DNA of 64,000 nucleotides from Paenibacillus sp. ACRRY (GCF_022346995.1 NZ_JAKRNM010000005.1:62001-126000); one strand, 5' to 3'; positions 36,418 through 45,429 are shown, counted from the first letter of the stretch. Numbers and translations: made by a program. The notes: generated by a model not told the origin, from the letters alone.

Positions 36418-37536
36418 TCAATCCGCTACTTTGACCCGAATCAGCAATCCAAACAGCCCCAACACGGCAAACGCGATAAATGCTGTCGTATTGGAGAACA
36501 CATCAATCGTGTAACCCGCAATGGAAGAGCCAAAGAACTGTCCTGCACCCAGCGCAAGAAAGGCAAGGCTAATCCCAATCGACGTATTTGGACGAAATAG
36601 TCTGGTCGCCCACACGATAAACACGCTGGTCAGGAAGATGTAGGTGCTTCCGAACATAACGGCAGACGTCAGGCTCGCGGTCATGGATGGCAGAATAATA
36701 ACACCAAGGGAAATGGCGAGCAGCAGGATACCGACATGATAGGAACGCCCAATTCCAATTCGTTCGATAATTCGGCCGGCACAACCGCCCAAAATTCCCA
36801 AAATACCCATCACAATCCAGAACAATACGGCTTCCGAATCGGAGGCCCCTTTTTCGTCCGTCAGAAAGCTTCGCGCGAACGTCCAATAGATCGCAGAACT
36901 AAAGCCTGTCAATAGGGAAGCCATAAGCAGAGCTACACCAGGTCTGGTGGGTTTCATGCAAGCCCAGAGTGATTTGGTGCAAGGCTCAGTTTTGAGTGGA
37001 GAAAGAGCGCGTCTGTTCCACAGTAGAACCAAAACACCAAGAACGGCGAAAAAAATGTAGGACCAGCGCCAGTATTCACTGAACAATAGATAAATTGGGC
37101 CGGAAACGATAATGCCGAAGCTTGTTCCCGTGTTAATCCAGCTGTTACCCCTGGCCTGCTGCTCAGGCTGAAGTTCCGCATAGACGGTGTTACCCAAGGC
37201 AGGAGAAGCCAGGCCTGTGCTCAGTCCCGCGAGAAATACGGCTATGGTTAGGACCAAGGCATTTGGAGAAAGGGCGATGCCAAGTAAACCAAGTATGGCG
37301 CTTATACCTGCCATATGAATAACCGGGTAGTGACCGATGCGATTAATAATCAAAGGTGCAATGATCAAAGACAGACAATAGGCAATATAAGTAGCCGAAT
37401 TGATTGCACCGGACTGGGTATCATCCAGCTGCAGCGATTCCGAAATTTCCGGCATGAACAGACCATAACTGAATCTTCCGAACGCATAACATACCGAAAT
37501 AAGTGCGATCCCGGGAAAAATAATTTTTTTCAACAT
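36418..37536 (-). CDS. MFS transporter (YbfB/YjiJ type)
   Basis: A 372-residue protein with about twelve membrane helices. The start at 37536 was chosen because the in-frame ATG at 37566 lies inside the operator-like repeat at 37552-37570. Conserved stretches such as FGRFSYGLFMPE at the N-terminus match the YbfB/YjiJ group. Substrate unknown. The TetR gene immediately upstream is transcribed in the same direction and shares the operator, so it is probably an inducible efflux pump. Confidence 0.85.
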   Translation of the reverse strand: MLKKIIFPGIALISVCYAFGRFSYGLFMPEISESLQLDDTQSGAINSATYIAYCLSLIIAPLIINRIGHYPVIHMAGISAILGLLGIALSPNALVLTIAVFLAGLSTGLASPALGNTVYAELQPEQQARGNSWINTGTSFGIIVSGPIYLLFSEYWRWSYIFFAVLGVLVLLWNRRALSPLKTEPCTKSLWACMKPTRPGVALLMASLLTGFSSAIYWTFARSFLTDEKGASDSEAVLFWIVMGILGILGGCAGRIIERIGIGRSYHVGILLLAISLGVIILPSMTASLTSAVMFGSTYIFLTSVFIVWATRLFRPNTSIGISLAFLALGAGQFFGSSIAGYTIDVFSNTTAFIAFAVLGLFGLLIRVKVAD

Positions 37537-37551
37537 ATCCACCGCCTTTTT

Positions 37552-37570
37552 AGATAGAACGATCATTATA
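37552..37570 (-). promoter_or_regulatory. Candidate TetR operator before the MFS gene
   Basis: AGATAGAACGATCATTATA, identical to 38178-38196 in front of the TetR gene and in the same orientation. It is partly palindromic, like LmrA/YxaF-type operators. Confidence 0.7.
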
Positions 37571-37606
37571 TTTCTGCAGAAATAAAAAAGTGAGTTGAAC
37601 TATAAC

Positions 37607-38152
37607 TCACCCGGTGTGGGACGACTTGAAACTATTTCGAGTCATGTCAAGTAGTTCCCGACAGACAATACCCACATCTTGGGTCTCAGCGAGCGCGGTG
37701 GAGCCCTCCAAGAGTAGGAAAAATCGGATCATATCCCGATCCGTTATCGATGCATCCAATTTTTTTATCAGAGTCATCACATGTTTTTTGTGTGCATGGA
37801 CAGTCTGGACAATCATGTGTTCCGAATCACCGCCAAACTCTTCCTTGGCACGCAAAAACATACAACCTCGGGACTCGTGCTCCATCAGCCAACGTGCATG
37901 CCCTTCAGCTAGATTCAGAAACAGGGATTGCGCCTTGTTATCTGCGTACTGTCTCAGTTGTTCCAGATATCGTTGTTCTCTCCGAAGGAGAACTTCCACG
38001 ATGAGGTGATCCTTGGAATCAAAGTGATTATATAAGGTCATGATGGCAATCTCTGCATCCGTGATAATCCGCTTCAGGCCGATGGAGTGAAATCCATGGT
38101 GATAGAATAATTCTTCCGCGACGTTCAACAGCATTTCCTTTTTGCTGCTCAT
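37607..38152 (-). CDS. TetR/AcrR-family repressor
   Basis: A 181-residue regulator. The helix-turn-helix is at about residues 5-50 (ITDAEIAIMTLYNHFDSKDH), with a C-terminal ligand domain. GGGAGAG lies 9 bases before the ATG. Identical 19-bp sites precede this gene and the MFS gene 40 bases downstream, indicating autorepression and control of the transporter. The inducer is unknown. Confidence 0.9.
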   Translation of the reverse strand: MSSKKEMLLNVAEELFYHHGFHSIGLKRIITDAEIAIMTLYNHFDSKDHLIVEVLLRREQRYLEQLRQYADNKAQSLFLNLAEGHARWLMEHESRGCMFLRAKEEFGGDSEHMIVQTVHAHKKHVMTLIKKLDASITDRDMIRFFLLLEGSTALAETQDVGIVCRELLDMTRNSFKSSHTG

Positions 38153-38177
38153 AGCTACAAACTCTCCCTTTAGGCTC

Positions 38178-38196
38178 AGATAGAACGATCATTATA
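38178..38196 (-). promoter_or_regulatory. Candidate TetR operator before its own gene
   Basis: AGATAGAACGATCATTATA, the second copy of the site at 37552-37570, about 26 bases upstream of the TetR start codon. Confidence 0.7.
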
Positions 38197-38225
38197 CCCC
38201 AAATTATAACAATCCAATTCGGTTG

Positions 38226-38996
38226 TCAAATTCTGTGAACCATTTCGATCTCCATTCCGTGCAGTGTGTCTACCCACTCTGCGGGACATCCATCGTCCGT
38301 GATCACCATGGAAATCTGATCCAGGGGTGCGATCTGTGCAAAGGTGGAACGTCCAAATTTGGTATGGTCCGCTACAAGAATAGATTCCTCCGCACGTTCC
38401 ATCATCTTGCGGGAGATCTGGGCTTCCTCCAGCATATAATCTGTGATGCCGTCTGTTAACGATACACCCCCGGCAGAGATGAATGCTTTGTTGACTTTGA
38501 ACTGATTCAACAATTCATGAGCAAGATGCCCAGTTGAGGCTTGTACCGCGGGATTGATATCGCCTCCGGCAAAAATGATCTTTCCTGCGAAATCCTCCAG
38601 TGCACAGGCAAGAATGGGCACAGAGTTGGTAATAACCGTGATCTGCGACCGATTTCTCAGCTGACGCATGATTTCCAGCGTGGTTGTTCCATTGTCTAAC
38701 ATTACAGTTTCCCCATCCTCAATAATTGAGGCTGCAGCAGTGCCGATGCGCTGTTTCTCGGTCATTTGCAGTAATGAACGCTTCTGAAAAGAGGCTTCAA
38801 TCATCCCTGATCGCACACGAACTGCACCGCCATAGACTTTACGCAATTCGCCTTCCTTTTCAAGCCGGTCCAAATCGCGCCGGATGGTCTCCGTTGATAC
38901 CTGAAAGTGGTCAGCCAGCAGCTGCACCTGAACTTTTCCCTGGGTTGCCAATTGAGCTAGAATGGTCTGTCTGCGTTCTTCGTAGGTTAATGACAT
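38226..38996 (-). CDS. DeoR/GlpR-family transcriptional regulator
   Basis: A 256-residue repressor. The ATG at 38996 is preceded by GGAGG at 7 bases; an in-frame ATG 21 bases upstream encompasses that site. The winged helix (about 1-55: VQLLADHFQVSTETIRRDLD) is followed by a DeoR sensor domain with DNGTTTLEIMRQL and VADHTKFGRSTFA, which binds a phosphorylated sugar. It diverges from the metallophosphoesterase gene and probably represses that transcription unit. Confidence 0.9.
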   Translation of the reverse strand: MSLTYEERRQTILAQLATQGKVQVQLLADHFQVSTETIRRDLDRLEKEGELRKVYGGAVRVRSGMIEASFQKRSLLQMTEKQRIGTAAASIIEDGETVMLDNGTTTLEIMRQLRNRSQITVITNSVPILACALEDFAGKIIFAGGDINPAVQASTGHLAHELLNQFKVNKAFISAGGVSLTDGITDYMLEEAQISRKMMERAEESILVADHTKFGRSTFAQIAPLDQISMVITDDGCPAEWVDTLHGMEIEMVHRI

Positions 38997-39094
38997 AAAA
39001 TGTCCTCCGTATTCCATTTCGTACTTTTTTCTATTCTACGTTAATTTTCATACTTCTAGCTATAGTCTGCTTGTTGCATGACCGGAATAATGTA

Positions 39095-39123
39095 TTGACA
39101 GGATGAAGAGGTGGAGATAAGAT
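39095..39123 (+). promoter_or_regulatory. Strong sigma-A-type promoter of the metallophosphoesterase unit
   Basis: TTGACA (39095-39100), a 17-base spacer, then TAAGAT (39118-39123), about 80 bases before the start codon. Confidence 0.7.
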
Positions 39124-39139
39124 CGGATCAAATAATCAA

Positions 39140-39173
39140 CATAAAACCACATAAAACCACAATGATGTGGTAT
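39140..39173 (+). promoter_or_regulatory. Direct repeats, candidate DeoR operator
   Basis: ACATAAAACC occurs twice in tandem with a 10-base period, followed by CACAATGATGTGG, which is partly palindromic. It lies between the promoter and the start codon, where DeoR-type repressors often bind direct repeats. Confidence 0.5.
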
Positions 39174-39205
39174 AGGTACATAACGAACTATTAGGGGGAA
39201 CCAAT

Positions 39206-40171
39206 ATGAGAGTTCAGCTTGCATTTCAAGCGGATGAAACGTTCAAAATTGTTCAGTTTACAGATCTGCATTGGAAAGATGGTCGGCCTGAAGACTTGCG
39301 TACCCGTCAGTTGATGAAAACGGTCATTGAAATAGAGCAGCCGAATCTGGTCGTATTTACGGGTGATGTGATTTACACAGGTCCTGTTGATCCTGGGAAG
39401 AAGGCATGCGAGCATCCCGAACAGGCCTTCTGCGAAGCCGTATCTGTTGTGGAGGAATGTGGGATTCCGTGGGCCTTTGTGTACGGTAACCATGATACCG
39501 AGAATCGCATTACACCGGCTGGTCTGATGGATGTGATTCAGGAACATCACCACACGGTAACGGAACCGGGTCCCGAAGAAATTGCAGGGCTGGGCAATTA
39601 CACCCATGAGATTGCAGGAGCAAATGGCACTCCGGCAGCCGTGTTGTATTTTCTTGATTCGGGAAGCTATTCGGTGTTCCCGGAGATCCCCGGTTATGGC
39701 TGGGTTCAGCCCAATCAGATCCAATGGCTGATGTCTGAATCCACACGCGTGAATCCCGGCCGGAGCCGCGGGGAGAAGCTACCAGCCTTGGCGTTTTTCC
39801 ATATCCCGATTCCCGAATATCAAGTGATGTGGGACACTAAGACATGTTACGGCAGCAAGCACGAACCCGTCTGTGCTGCGCAAGTCAACTCTGGTCTGTT
39901 CTCGGCGCTGCTGGAGATGGGTGATGTGATGGGAACGTTCTGCGGGCATGATCACGTAAATGATTTTCACGGTGAACTCCACGGCATTCGTCTCTGTTAC
40001 GGGCGCTCGAGCGGGCACAATACCTATGGAAGAGAAGGCATGCTGCGCGGCGGAAGAGTCATTCAGCTGAAGGCAGGGCAGCGCAGCTTCAATACCTGGA
40101 TTCGTCTCGAAGACGGATCGCTCGTCGTAGAACAGCCGGAACATCAACCTGAGAACACTTCAGCTAAATAG
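39206..40171 (+). CDS. Metallophosphoesterase
   Basis: A 321-residue calcineurin-like phosphoesterase with the full metal motif set: FTDLHWKDG (D in about residue 19), FTGDVIY, YGNHDTE, a FFHIPIPEY histidine and FCGHDHVNDF. There is no signal peptide. The substrate is not evident. It is first in a unit with an EamA transporter and a GH43 enzyme under a DeoR-type regulator, suggesting a phosphorylated sugar or nucleotide-sugar substrate. Confidence 0.9.
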   Translation: MRVQLAFQADETFKIVQFTDLHWKDGRPEDLRTRQLMKTVIEIEQPNLVVFTGDVIYTGPVDPGKKACEHPEQAFCEAVSVVEECGIPWAFVYGNHDTENRITPAGLMDVIQEHHHTVTEPGPEEIAGLGNYTHEIAGANGTPAAVLYFLDSGSYSVFPEIPGYGWVQPNQIQWLMSESTRVNPGRSRGEKLPALAFFHIPIPEYQVMWDTKTCYGSKHEPVCAAQVNSGLFSALLEMGDVMGTFCGHDHVNDFHGELHGIRLCYGRSSGHNTYGREGMLRGGRVIQLKAGQRSFNTWIRLEDGSLVVEQPEHQPENTSAK

Positions 40172-40211
40172 ACTTGAAAGAGCAAGGGAAGTAGAGAGGA
40201 ACGAATGACGT

Positions 40212-41072
40212 ATGATTTTACCGATATTACTGGTGCTCGCATCCGGAATGGCTCATGCCGTCTGGAGCATGTTCACCAAACGAAGTTTGAATAAAAGTGT
40301 ATTTTTGTGGTCCATCATGATGATTCCTACTGTCATCCTGCTGCCTGTACTCATTGTGGAGTTGGTACGTGAACCCTTAACCATGCCGGCTTATGCCCTG
40401 TTGGTTCTGTCAATGGCTTTGCAGGCATTATATTCCTGGTTGTTATCCCAAACCTACGAGCTGGGTGACTTGTCTCAGATTTATCCAATTATGCGGGGAA
40501 CAAGTACCTTGCTGGTGCCTTTGATCGGTGTTATTTTCCTCGGGGAAACCTTGTCTTCGTTCGGATGGATCGGGATTGCCTGCATGCTCGGTGGATTTCT
40601 AGTACTTAGCGGGGTAGGAGGAGGAAATGATGCCAGGCAGGGCTCCCGTACACAGGGATTGAAGCCGGTCCTCATGGCTTTATGTGTAGGGTTATGTACG
40701 ACCAGTTATGTATTTGTGGACAAATTGAACCTGCAGCATATCTCGCCCTTGTCGCTGCTTGAGGTGACGAACATCGGATTTGTTGCCGGACTGACTCCCG
40801 CGCTTCTGGCTTCCCGGCAATTACGCCAGGAGTGGAAAGTGAACCGATCCACCATTATGCTTGGGGCACTATTGAACCCAGGTTCGTACCTGCTGTTTCT
40901 GTTTGCTTTACAGCAGGCCCCCATGGCGAGACTGGGCCCTTTGCGTGAAGTGGGAACGGTATTTGCGGCGTTCCTCGGCATTTTATTGTTGAAAGAGCAG
41001 CAGGGGAAAAAGCGGATTCTTTGCTCCATCGTCGTTTTTGGCGGAATCCTGCTTATTGGCATGTGGGGATGA
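40212..41072 (+). CDS. EamA/DMT-family transporter
   Basis: A 286-residue protein with ten hydrophobic helices arranged as two EamA halves, with QIYPIMRGTSTLLVPLIGV in the first and a basic C-terminal end. It is likely a small-metabolite exporter or importer. It starts 40 bases after the metallophosphoesterase gene, so the two are probably cotranscribed. Confidence 0.88.
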   Translation: MILPILLVLASGMAHAVWSMFTKRSLNKSVFLWSIMMIPTVILLPVLIVELVREPLTMPAYALLVLSMALQALYSWLLSQTYELGDLSQIYPIMRGTSTLLVPLIGVIFLGETLSSFGWIGIACMLGGFLVLSGVGGGNDARQGSRTQGLKPVLMALCVGLCTTSYVFVDKLNLQHISPLSLLEVTNIGFVAGLTPALLASRQLRQEWKVNRSTIMLGALLNPGSYLLFLFALQQAPMARLGPLREVGTVFAAFLGILLLKEQQGKKRILCSIVVFGGILLIGMWG

Positions 41073-41080
41073 ATATTCAA

Positions 41081-41109
41081 TTCCAGTTTTTGGATATATA
41101 GTGTATACT
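41081..41109 (+). promoter_or_regulatory. Promoter candidate for the GH43 gene
   Basis: TTCCAG (41081-41086), 17 bases, TATACT (41104-41109), starting just after the EamA stop. It would allow separate expression of the GH43 gene. Confidence 0.45.
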
Positions 41110-41147
41110 CATGAATATTGAACCGCTTTCACAAGGAGGATGAATCA

Positions 41148-42035
41148 TTGAAGGTACACCGCTTGGAAGATATTCATTTTCGTGATCCCTACATACTGGC
41201 CTTACCATCCCGCAAGAAATACTATTTATACGGTTCCATTGGGCAAAATGTGTGGAACGGTCCAGCGATTGGTTTCGATGTGTATGAGAGCGATGATTTG
41301 GTGGCTTGGCATGGGCCCATTCCGTGTTTCCGTCCGCCTGCGGACTTTTGGTCTGATCATCATTATTGGGCTCCGGAAGTGTATGAGTGGGAGGGGCGAT
41401 ATTATATGTTTGCCAGCTTCAAGGCTGACCGTGTCCCAAGGGTAACCGGTGTGCTGGTGGCTGATCAGCCCGAAGGCCCGTTCGAATTGTGGAGCCGCTC
41501 CCTCACTCCTCCCGACTGGGAATGCCTGGACGGCACGCTCTACGTGGATGATCATGGGGATCCCTGGATGATATTCTGCAAGGAATGGGTACAGGTCGAG
41601 GATGGCGAGATGTACGCTGTCCGACTGACACCGGATCTAAAAGGAACGATTGGCGAGCCCTTGCTGCTGTTCCGGGCTTCTGAAGCTTCATGGTCAATCG
41701 GAAGTGGAGAGCAGCACAGCCGTTATGTCACGGATGGTCCTTTTCTGTACCGGATGCAAAATAATGAGCTGGTCATGATGTGGTCCACAACAGGACAAGA
41801 CGGTTATACGCTGGGTCTGGCCCGCTCGGTATCAGGCAAACCGCAAGGTCCATGGAAGCAGGATGATACACCGCTATTCACCGAAAACGGCGGACATGGC
41901 ATGTTATTCCGTACCTTCGAAGGGGAGCTGTGTCTTACGATCCATGCACCAAACGATCATCCGAATGAACGTCCAATTATCATTCCCATTCAGGAAAAAG
42001 ACGGGCAGCTTATGCTAGTCGAAGATTCCAAATAA
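41148..42035 (+). CDS. GH43-family glycosidase
   Basis: A 295-residue enzyme with a five-bladed propeller. It starts at TTG (41148), because AAGGAGG lies 8 bases upstream and the nearby ATG leads to an early stop. The three family acids are visible: Asp in RDPYIL, Asp in ECLDGTLY, and Glu in WVQVEDGEMYA. There is no signal peptide, so it acts on imported oligosaccharides. Arabinofuranosidase or xylosidase activity is typical of GH43, but the exact one cannot be fixed here. Confidence 0.88.
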   Translation: MKVHRLEDIHFRDPYILALPSRKKYYLYGSIGQNVWNGPAIGFDVYESDDLVAWHGPIPCFRPPADFWSDHHYWAPEVYEWEGRYYMFASFKADRVPRVTGVLVADQPEGPFELWSRSLTPPDWECLDGTLYVDDHGDPWMIFCKEWVQVEDGEMYAVRLTPDLKGTIGEPLLLFRASEASWSIGSGEQHSRYVTDGPFLYRMQNNELVMMWSTTGQDGYTLGLARSVSGKPQGPWKQDDTPLFTENGGHGMLFRTFEGELCLTIHAPNDHPNERPIIIPIQEKDGQLMLVEDSK

Positions 42036-42042
42036 ATCTTTC

Positions 42043-42116
42043 AAATCCCCTCAGTGTAGACGTATCTTATGAAGCATCTGTCCAGATGATCTTCAAGGTA
42101 TGGACTGAGGGGATTT
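42043..42116 (+). terminator. Long-stem nested hairpin after GH43
   Basis: AAATCCCCTCAGT (42043-42055) pairs with ACTGAGGGGATTT (42104-42116), a perfect 13-bp stem. The interior forms a second hairpin, GAAGCATCT with AGATGATCTTC. The following T run is broken (TTTGTGTATTTT), so termination may be weak. Confidence 0.7.
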
Positions 42117-42224
42117 GTGTATTTTATCGAACGTGCTCAAGCGTGGTATATTGGAGTTAGAGAGTTTCAAGAGGTAGAGTCATAGATTTAGGCCTAAAGA
42201 GCAAAGAAGTAAGGGGAGGATCAG

Positions 42225-42776
42225 GTGCTGCTTGAAGAGAGATTCACCCAGTCCATTAAGGCACATGAGAAATTAATGCAAGATTTGCGGCAGGTTCGGA
42301 GTCTTGAGCTGCCTCAGTGTTACATCGGTGCGGGGTATATTCGTAATTACATTTGGGATCTTCTCCATGGATATACAAGGCGCGAACTGCACAGCGATAT
42401 TGATGTGGTATACTTCGATCCCGAGGACATGAATGAAGGGCGCGATGTACAATTGGAGCAGCAGCTGCGGAAGGCGACAGACAATCCCAAGTGGTCTGTG
42501 AAAAACCAGGCGAGAATGCATCTGCGCAATGGCACAGTGCCTTATCAGTCTACAGAAGATGCCCTGCGGTACTGGCCCGAGATCGTAACCGCCATAGGCG
42601 TCCAGTTGGATGAACAGGACCAGATTGGGTTCTGTGCCCCGCATGGATTAGATGACCTGTATGCATTAACTGTTCGCCGCAGTCCATTATACGAGAATGT
42701 CCTGGAGTACAACCAGCGTGTAGAGAAGAAGCGCTGGCAGGAGCAATGGCCAAAGCTCACGATTGTGAAAGGATGA
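42225..42776 (+). CDS. Nucleotidyltransferase-fold protein (DUF925 type)
   Basis: A 183-residue protein with the GAGYIRNYIWD and SDIDVVYFD motifs of the DUF925/NTP_transf_6 group. Residues Gly-Ala-Gly near 34-36 and the Asp pair near 60-62 correspond to the catalytic core. The GTG start is preceded by GGGGAGG. Substrate unknown. Confidence 0.85.
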   Translation: MLLEERFTQSIKAHEKLMQDLRQVRSLELPQCYIGAGYIRNYIWDLLHGYTRRELHSDIDVVYFDPEDMNEGRDVQLEQQLRKATDNPKWSVKNQARMHLRNGTVPYQSTEDALRYWPEIVTAIGVQLDEQDQIGFCAPHGLDDLYALTVRRSPLYENVLEYNQRVEKKRWQEQWPKLTIVKG

Positions 42777-42957
42777 GTTTCAAAGGCCGTAATGGACCCC
42801 ATAATGAACCTGCTTACATACGATCCATGGAGCCTGGGGGCAAATTTGGGTCGTAACGAACATTCATTATCATTTGTTTATTTGGTATACAACAGCCTGA
42901 TTATGGGATCCGTAGAGAGCAAGCGGTGCAGGTTTAAGAAGGAGTGTTACCCGGTTA

Positions 42958-43689
42958 ATGAAAAAGTTTATTCAAGATAAAGGGCTGATCATTGATCTTG
43001 TTCTGGTAGCCTGTTTTGTCGTTTTTCTGATATTCTGGGGCCGAAATTTCGCGGTAATGTTGTTTGGGCTGCTTACGGTGGCTTTTATCGTACTTCGACG
43101 GATTGACTACCAGAAGCACGTGGTGCTTAAGCGCATTTTGTTAACGGCGTTCAGTGTTGGTGCGGTTTCCTTTGTCATTATTGAAGCGCTGGTATTTACG
43201 CAGCTGAATGCGAATGATCCGGAGCAGGCGGATTATGTCATTATCCTGGGGTCAGGCATCAGAGGCACCGAGCTATCACTAACACTGAAGCAGAGGCTGG
43301 ATGCCAGTCTGGACTATATCCGCAACCATCCGCAGACACCGGTCATTGTATCCGGAGGCCAGGGGCCAGGGGAGTCGATCCCTGAAGCACTCGCCATGAA
43401 AAACTATCTTGTGGACCAGGGAATTACGCCAGCCCAGGTTATTATGGAAGACAAGTCAACGAGCACGCAGGAGAATATGGCCTTTTCCAAAAAAATCATC
43501 GACGAAGCGGGGCTGGAGCACCCCGAGATCATGATTGTCACCAGTGACTACCACATGTTCCGTTCCAAGTACTTGGCTGCCAAAAACGGCTACGCAGCCG
43601 AATACGGCATTTCGGCCCCGTCTCCGGGATACCTGAAACCGATCAACATGATCCGTGAGTATTTTGCGGTGGTCAAGGCTTTTATGTAA
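42958..43689 (+). CDS. YdcF/DUF218-family membrane protein
   Basis: A 243-residue protein with three membrane helices at the N-terminus (about 8-80) followed by a soluble DUF218 domain: DYVIILGSGIRG, VIVSGGQGPGE, KSTSTQENMAFS, and VTSDYHMFRS. Homologues such as SanA and ElyC act in envelope stability, but the reaction is not settled. The AAGGAG ribosome site is 13 bases from the ATG, which is long. A strong terminator follows. Confidence 0.88.
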   Translation: MKKFIQDKGLIIDLVLVACFVVFLIFWGRNFAVMLFGLLTVAFIVLRRIDYQKHVVLKRILLTAFSVGAVSFVIIEALVFTQLNANDPEQADYVIILGSGIRGTELSLTLKQRLDASLDYIRNHPQTPVIVSGGQGPGESIPEALAMKNYLVDQGITPAQVIMEDKSTSTQENMAFSKKIIDEAGLEHPEIMIVTSDYHMFRSKYLAAKNGYAAEYGISAPSPGYLKPINMIREYFAVVKAFM

Positions 43690-43753
43690 AGTTAATCTTC
43701 TCTATTCACAATTAAAAGTTTAACGAGGTTCTGAATCTCAAAACATGTATGTG

Positions 43754-43798
43754 CAAAAAGCAGTTAAGCAGAATGAATTCTGGCTTAACTGCTTTTTG
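43754..43798. terminator. Terminator after the YdcF-like gene
   Basis: CAAAAAGCAGTTAAGC pairs perfectly with GCTTAACTGCTTTTTG around a 13-base loop, ending in a T run and flanked by A residues, so it can work in both directions. Confidence 0.9.
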
Positions 43799-43837
43799 TC
43801 GTTGTTCAAGTGAATTCAAGGATACTCAGCCAAATCA

Positions 43838-43846
43838 TGTTATAAT
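43838..43846 (+). promoter_or_regulatory. Extended -10 promoter
   Basis: TGTTATAAT, a perfect TATAAT with an upstream TG, about 35 bases before the start at 43881. No clear -35 was seen. Confidence 0.5.
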
Positions 43847-43880
43847 ATACGTCATTAATAGAAGAACGATGTAGGAGTGA

Positions 43881-44402
43881 ATGACGATTACCACTTATAT
43901 GTTACCTGCTCTCTATGAGCAAAAGAAGATTTCAATGAACGACATGGAAGAAATTGTACGACTGCTTGCACAAGCACCATTATTATATGATGACGGCTTA
44001 AGCATCCGGGTCGAGGATTTCACGGAAGGTTTGGACATGGAAATCAAGCATGAGGTTCGGCCTGCTCTAATGGAGCTGTATGACCTGGCTGTTAAGGCCT
44101 GTCGGCAGTTCCCTGATCCGGCTGCGTATGAGCAGTTTCAAGATGCCCTGGGGTTACAGGCAGAACTGTGGCAGGAAGAAGTGCTTGATCTTGCCTCGTG
44201 GATGAACTGGCTGAAGCAGGTTGGGGAAGGACAGAAGGCCCTGCCGGAGTATGATTTTGCAAGTATGCTTGGGACACTGCCCGAAGGATTCATGATTCAT
44301 GATTTCTATGATGAACTCCGTTATCAGTTGGAGCAGAATCCGTCAAACACCTGGGCTATTCAAGAGCGGGATCGGCTGTATGCAGCCATGGGTGCCAGAT
44401 AA
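43881..44402 (+). CDS. Uncharacterised soluble protein
   Basis: A 173-residue acidic, mainly helical protein that I do not recognise. It is Leu-, Glu- and Trp-rich, with no signal or membrane segment. AGGAG is only 3 bases before the ATG at 43881, so the later ATG at 43899 could be used. It has its own extended -10 promoter and lies 79 bases before an epimerase-like gene. Confidence 0.6.
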   Translation: MTITTYMLPALYEQKKISMNDMEEIVRLLAQAPLLYDDGLSIRVEDFTEGLDMEIKHEVRPALMELYDLAVKACRQFPDPAAYEQFQDALGLQAELWQEEVLDLASWMNWLKQVGEGQKALPEYDFASMLGTLPEGFMIHDFYDELRYQLEQNPSNTWAIQERDRLYAAMGAR

Positions 44403-44481
44403 CATCGAACGAAACGTGCAGTAACCGTGTTTATCCATATATGAGGGATTGTCTTATCGCTTATGGAAATGAGGGGATCAC

Positions 44482-45363
44482 GTGAAGAAGGTTGTATTGG
44501 CCGGAGGTACGGGATTTGTCGGTCAGGATTTTGCGCAAAGGTTCAAGAAGCTTGGATATGAGGTGCTCATCATCTCACGTCAGCCAGGTCATATTGCCTG
44601 GGAGGACTTCAATGGTATCAGGCGAGCACTTGAAGGTGCCGAAATGTTGATTAACCTGGCCGGGAAATCTGTAAACTGTCGTTACACCGATGAGAATCGC
44701 AGGATTATCCTAGAGTCCAGGACCAGCACGACACGTATTCTTGGCGAGTCTGTCCTTGAATGTGATCATCCGCCTGAACTATGGATCAATTCAAGTACGG
44801 CCACGATATACAGACATGCAGAAGACCGCCCCATGACAGAAAAAGAGGGTGAGATTGGCTCCGGATTCTCTGTGGATGTTGCCAAGGCGTGGGAACAGGC
44901 TTTCTTCGAATTCAGTCTGCCGTCTACCCGCCAGATTGCCTTGCGTATTGCAATTGTGCTTGGCAAAGGCGGCGTCATGGAGCCGCTCACGAATCTGGTG
45001 CGTTTTGGCTTGGGCGGATCCCAGGGAGCTGGAACACAGCAGTTCAGCTGGATTCATATTGAAGATTTGTTTCGCATGGTCCTTTATTTTCAGCAGCACC
45101 CGGCACTTGAAGGGGTATTTAATGCTTCGTCTCCGCATCCGGTTACCAACCGCCAACTGATGGAGAGCCTGAGAAGTCATATGGGCGTCCGCATTGGACT
45201 CCCTTCCCCTCGCTGGATGCTTGAAGTGGGAGCGCGATTTATCCGGACCGAAACGGAGCTGGTCCTCAAAAGCCGCTGGGTTATCCCAGAGCGGATGGAG
45301 CAGGAAGGGTTCACATTTGTATACGATACACTCGACACCGCTCTAGATGAAATTCTGAAATAG
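44482..45363 (+). CDS. SDR39U1/TIGR01777-type NAD(P)-binding epimerase
   Basis: A 293-residue Rossmann-fold protein. The glycine motif is GGTGFVG (about 8-14), NLAGKSVN and SSTATIYRH follow, and SWIHIEDLFRM plus an NASSPHPVTNRQL stretch identify the TIGR01777 group. A GTG start is preceded by GAGGGG. Family members are related to nucleotide-sugar epimerases, but their reaction is unknown. It lies just before the five-gene biosynthetic operon, separated by a hairpin. Confidence 0.88.
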   Translation: MKKVVLAGGTGFVGQDFAQRFKKLGYEVLIISRQPGHIAWEDFNGIRRALEGAEMLINLAGKSVNCRYTDENRRIILESRTSTTRILGESVLECDHPPELWINSSTATIYRHAEDRPMTEKEGEIGSGFSVDVAKAWEQAFFEFSLPSTRQIALRIAIVLGKGGVMEPLTNLVRFGLGGSQGAGTQQFSWIHIEDLFRMVLYFQQHPALEGVFNASSPHPVTNRQLMESLRSHMGVRIGLPSPRWMLEVGARFIRTETELVLKSRWVIPERMEQEGFTFVYDTLDTALDEILK

Positions 45364-45406
45364 TGTGGATTACTGAACAACCATATTGAATACAAAGTTC
45401 CATTCG

Positions 45407-45429
45407 GAAGGGCAGATGATCTGCCCTTC
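45407..45429 (+). terminator. Hairpin after the epimerase-like gene
   Basis: GAAGGGCAG pairs with CTGCCCTTC around a 5-base loop. No proper T run follows, so it is a weak or partial terminator. Confidence 0.5.

Noticed and set aside
41112..41131. cre-like sequence before the GH43 gene (TGAACCGCTTTCA)
   Set aside because: The central CG is shifted by one base and the A pair is missing, so it does not fit the cre consensus.
42792..42980. 62-codon plus-strand frame between the nucleotidyltransferase and YdcF-like genes
   Set aside because: Unremarkable composition, no ribosome site, and it overlaps the YdcF-like start.
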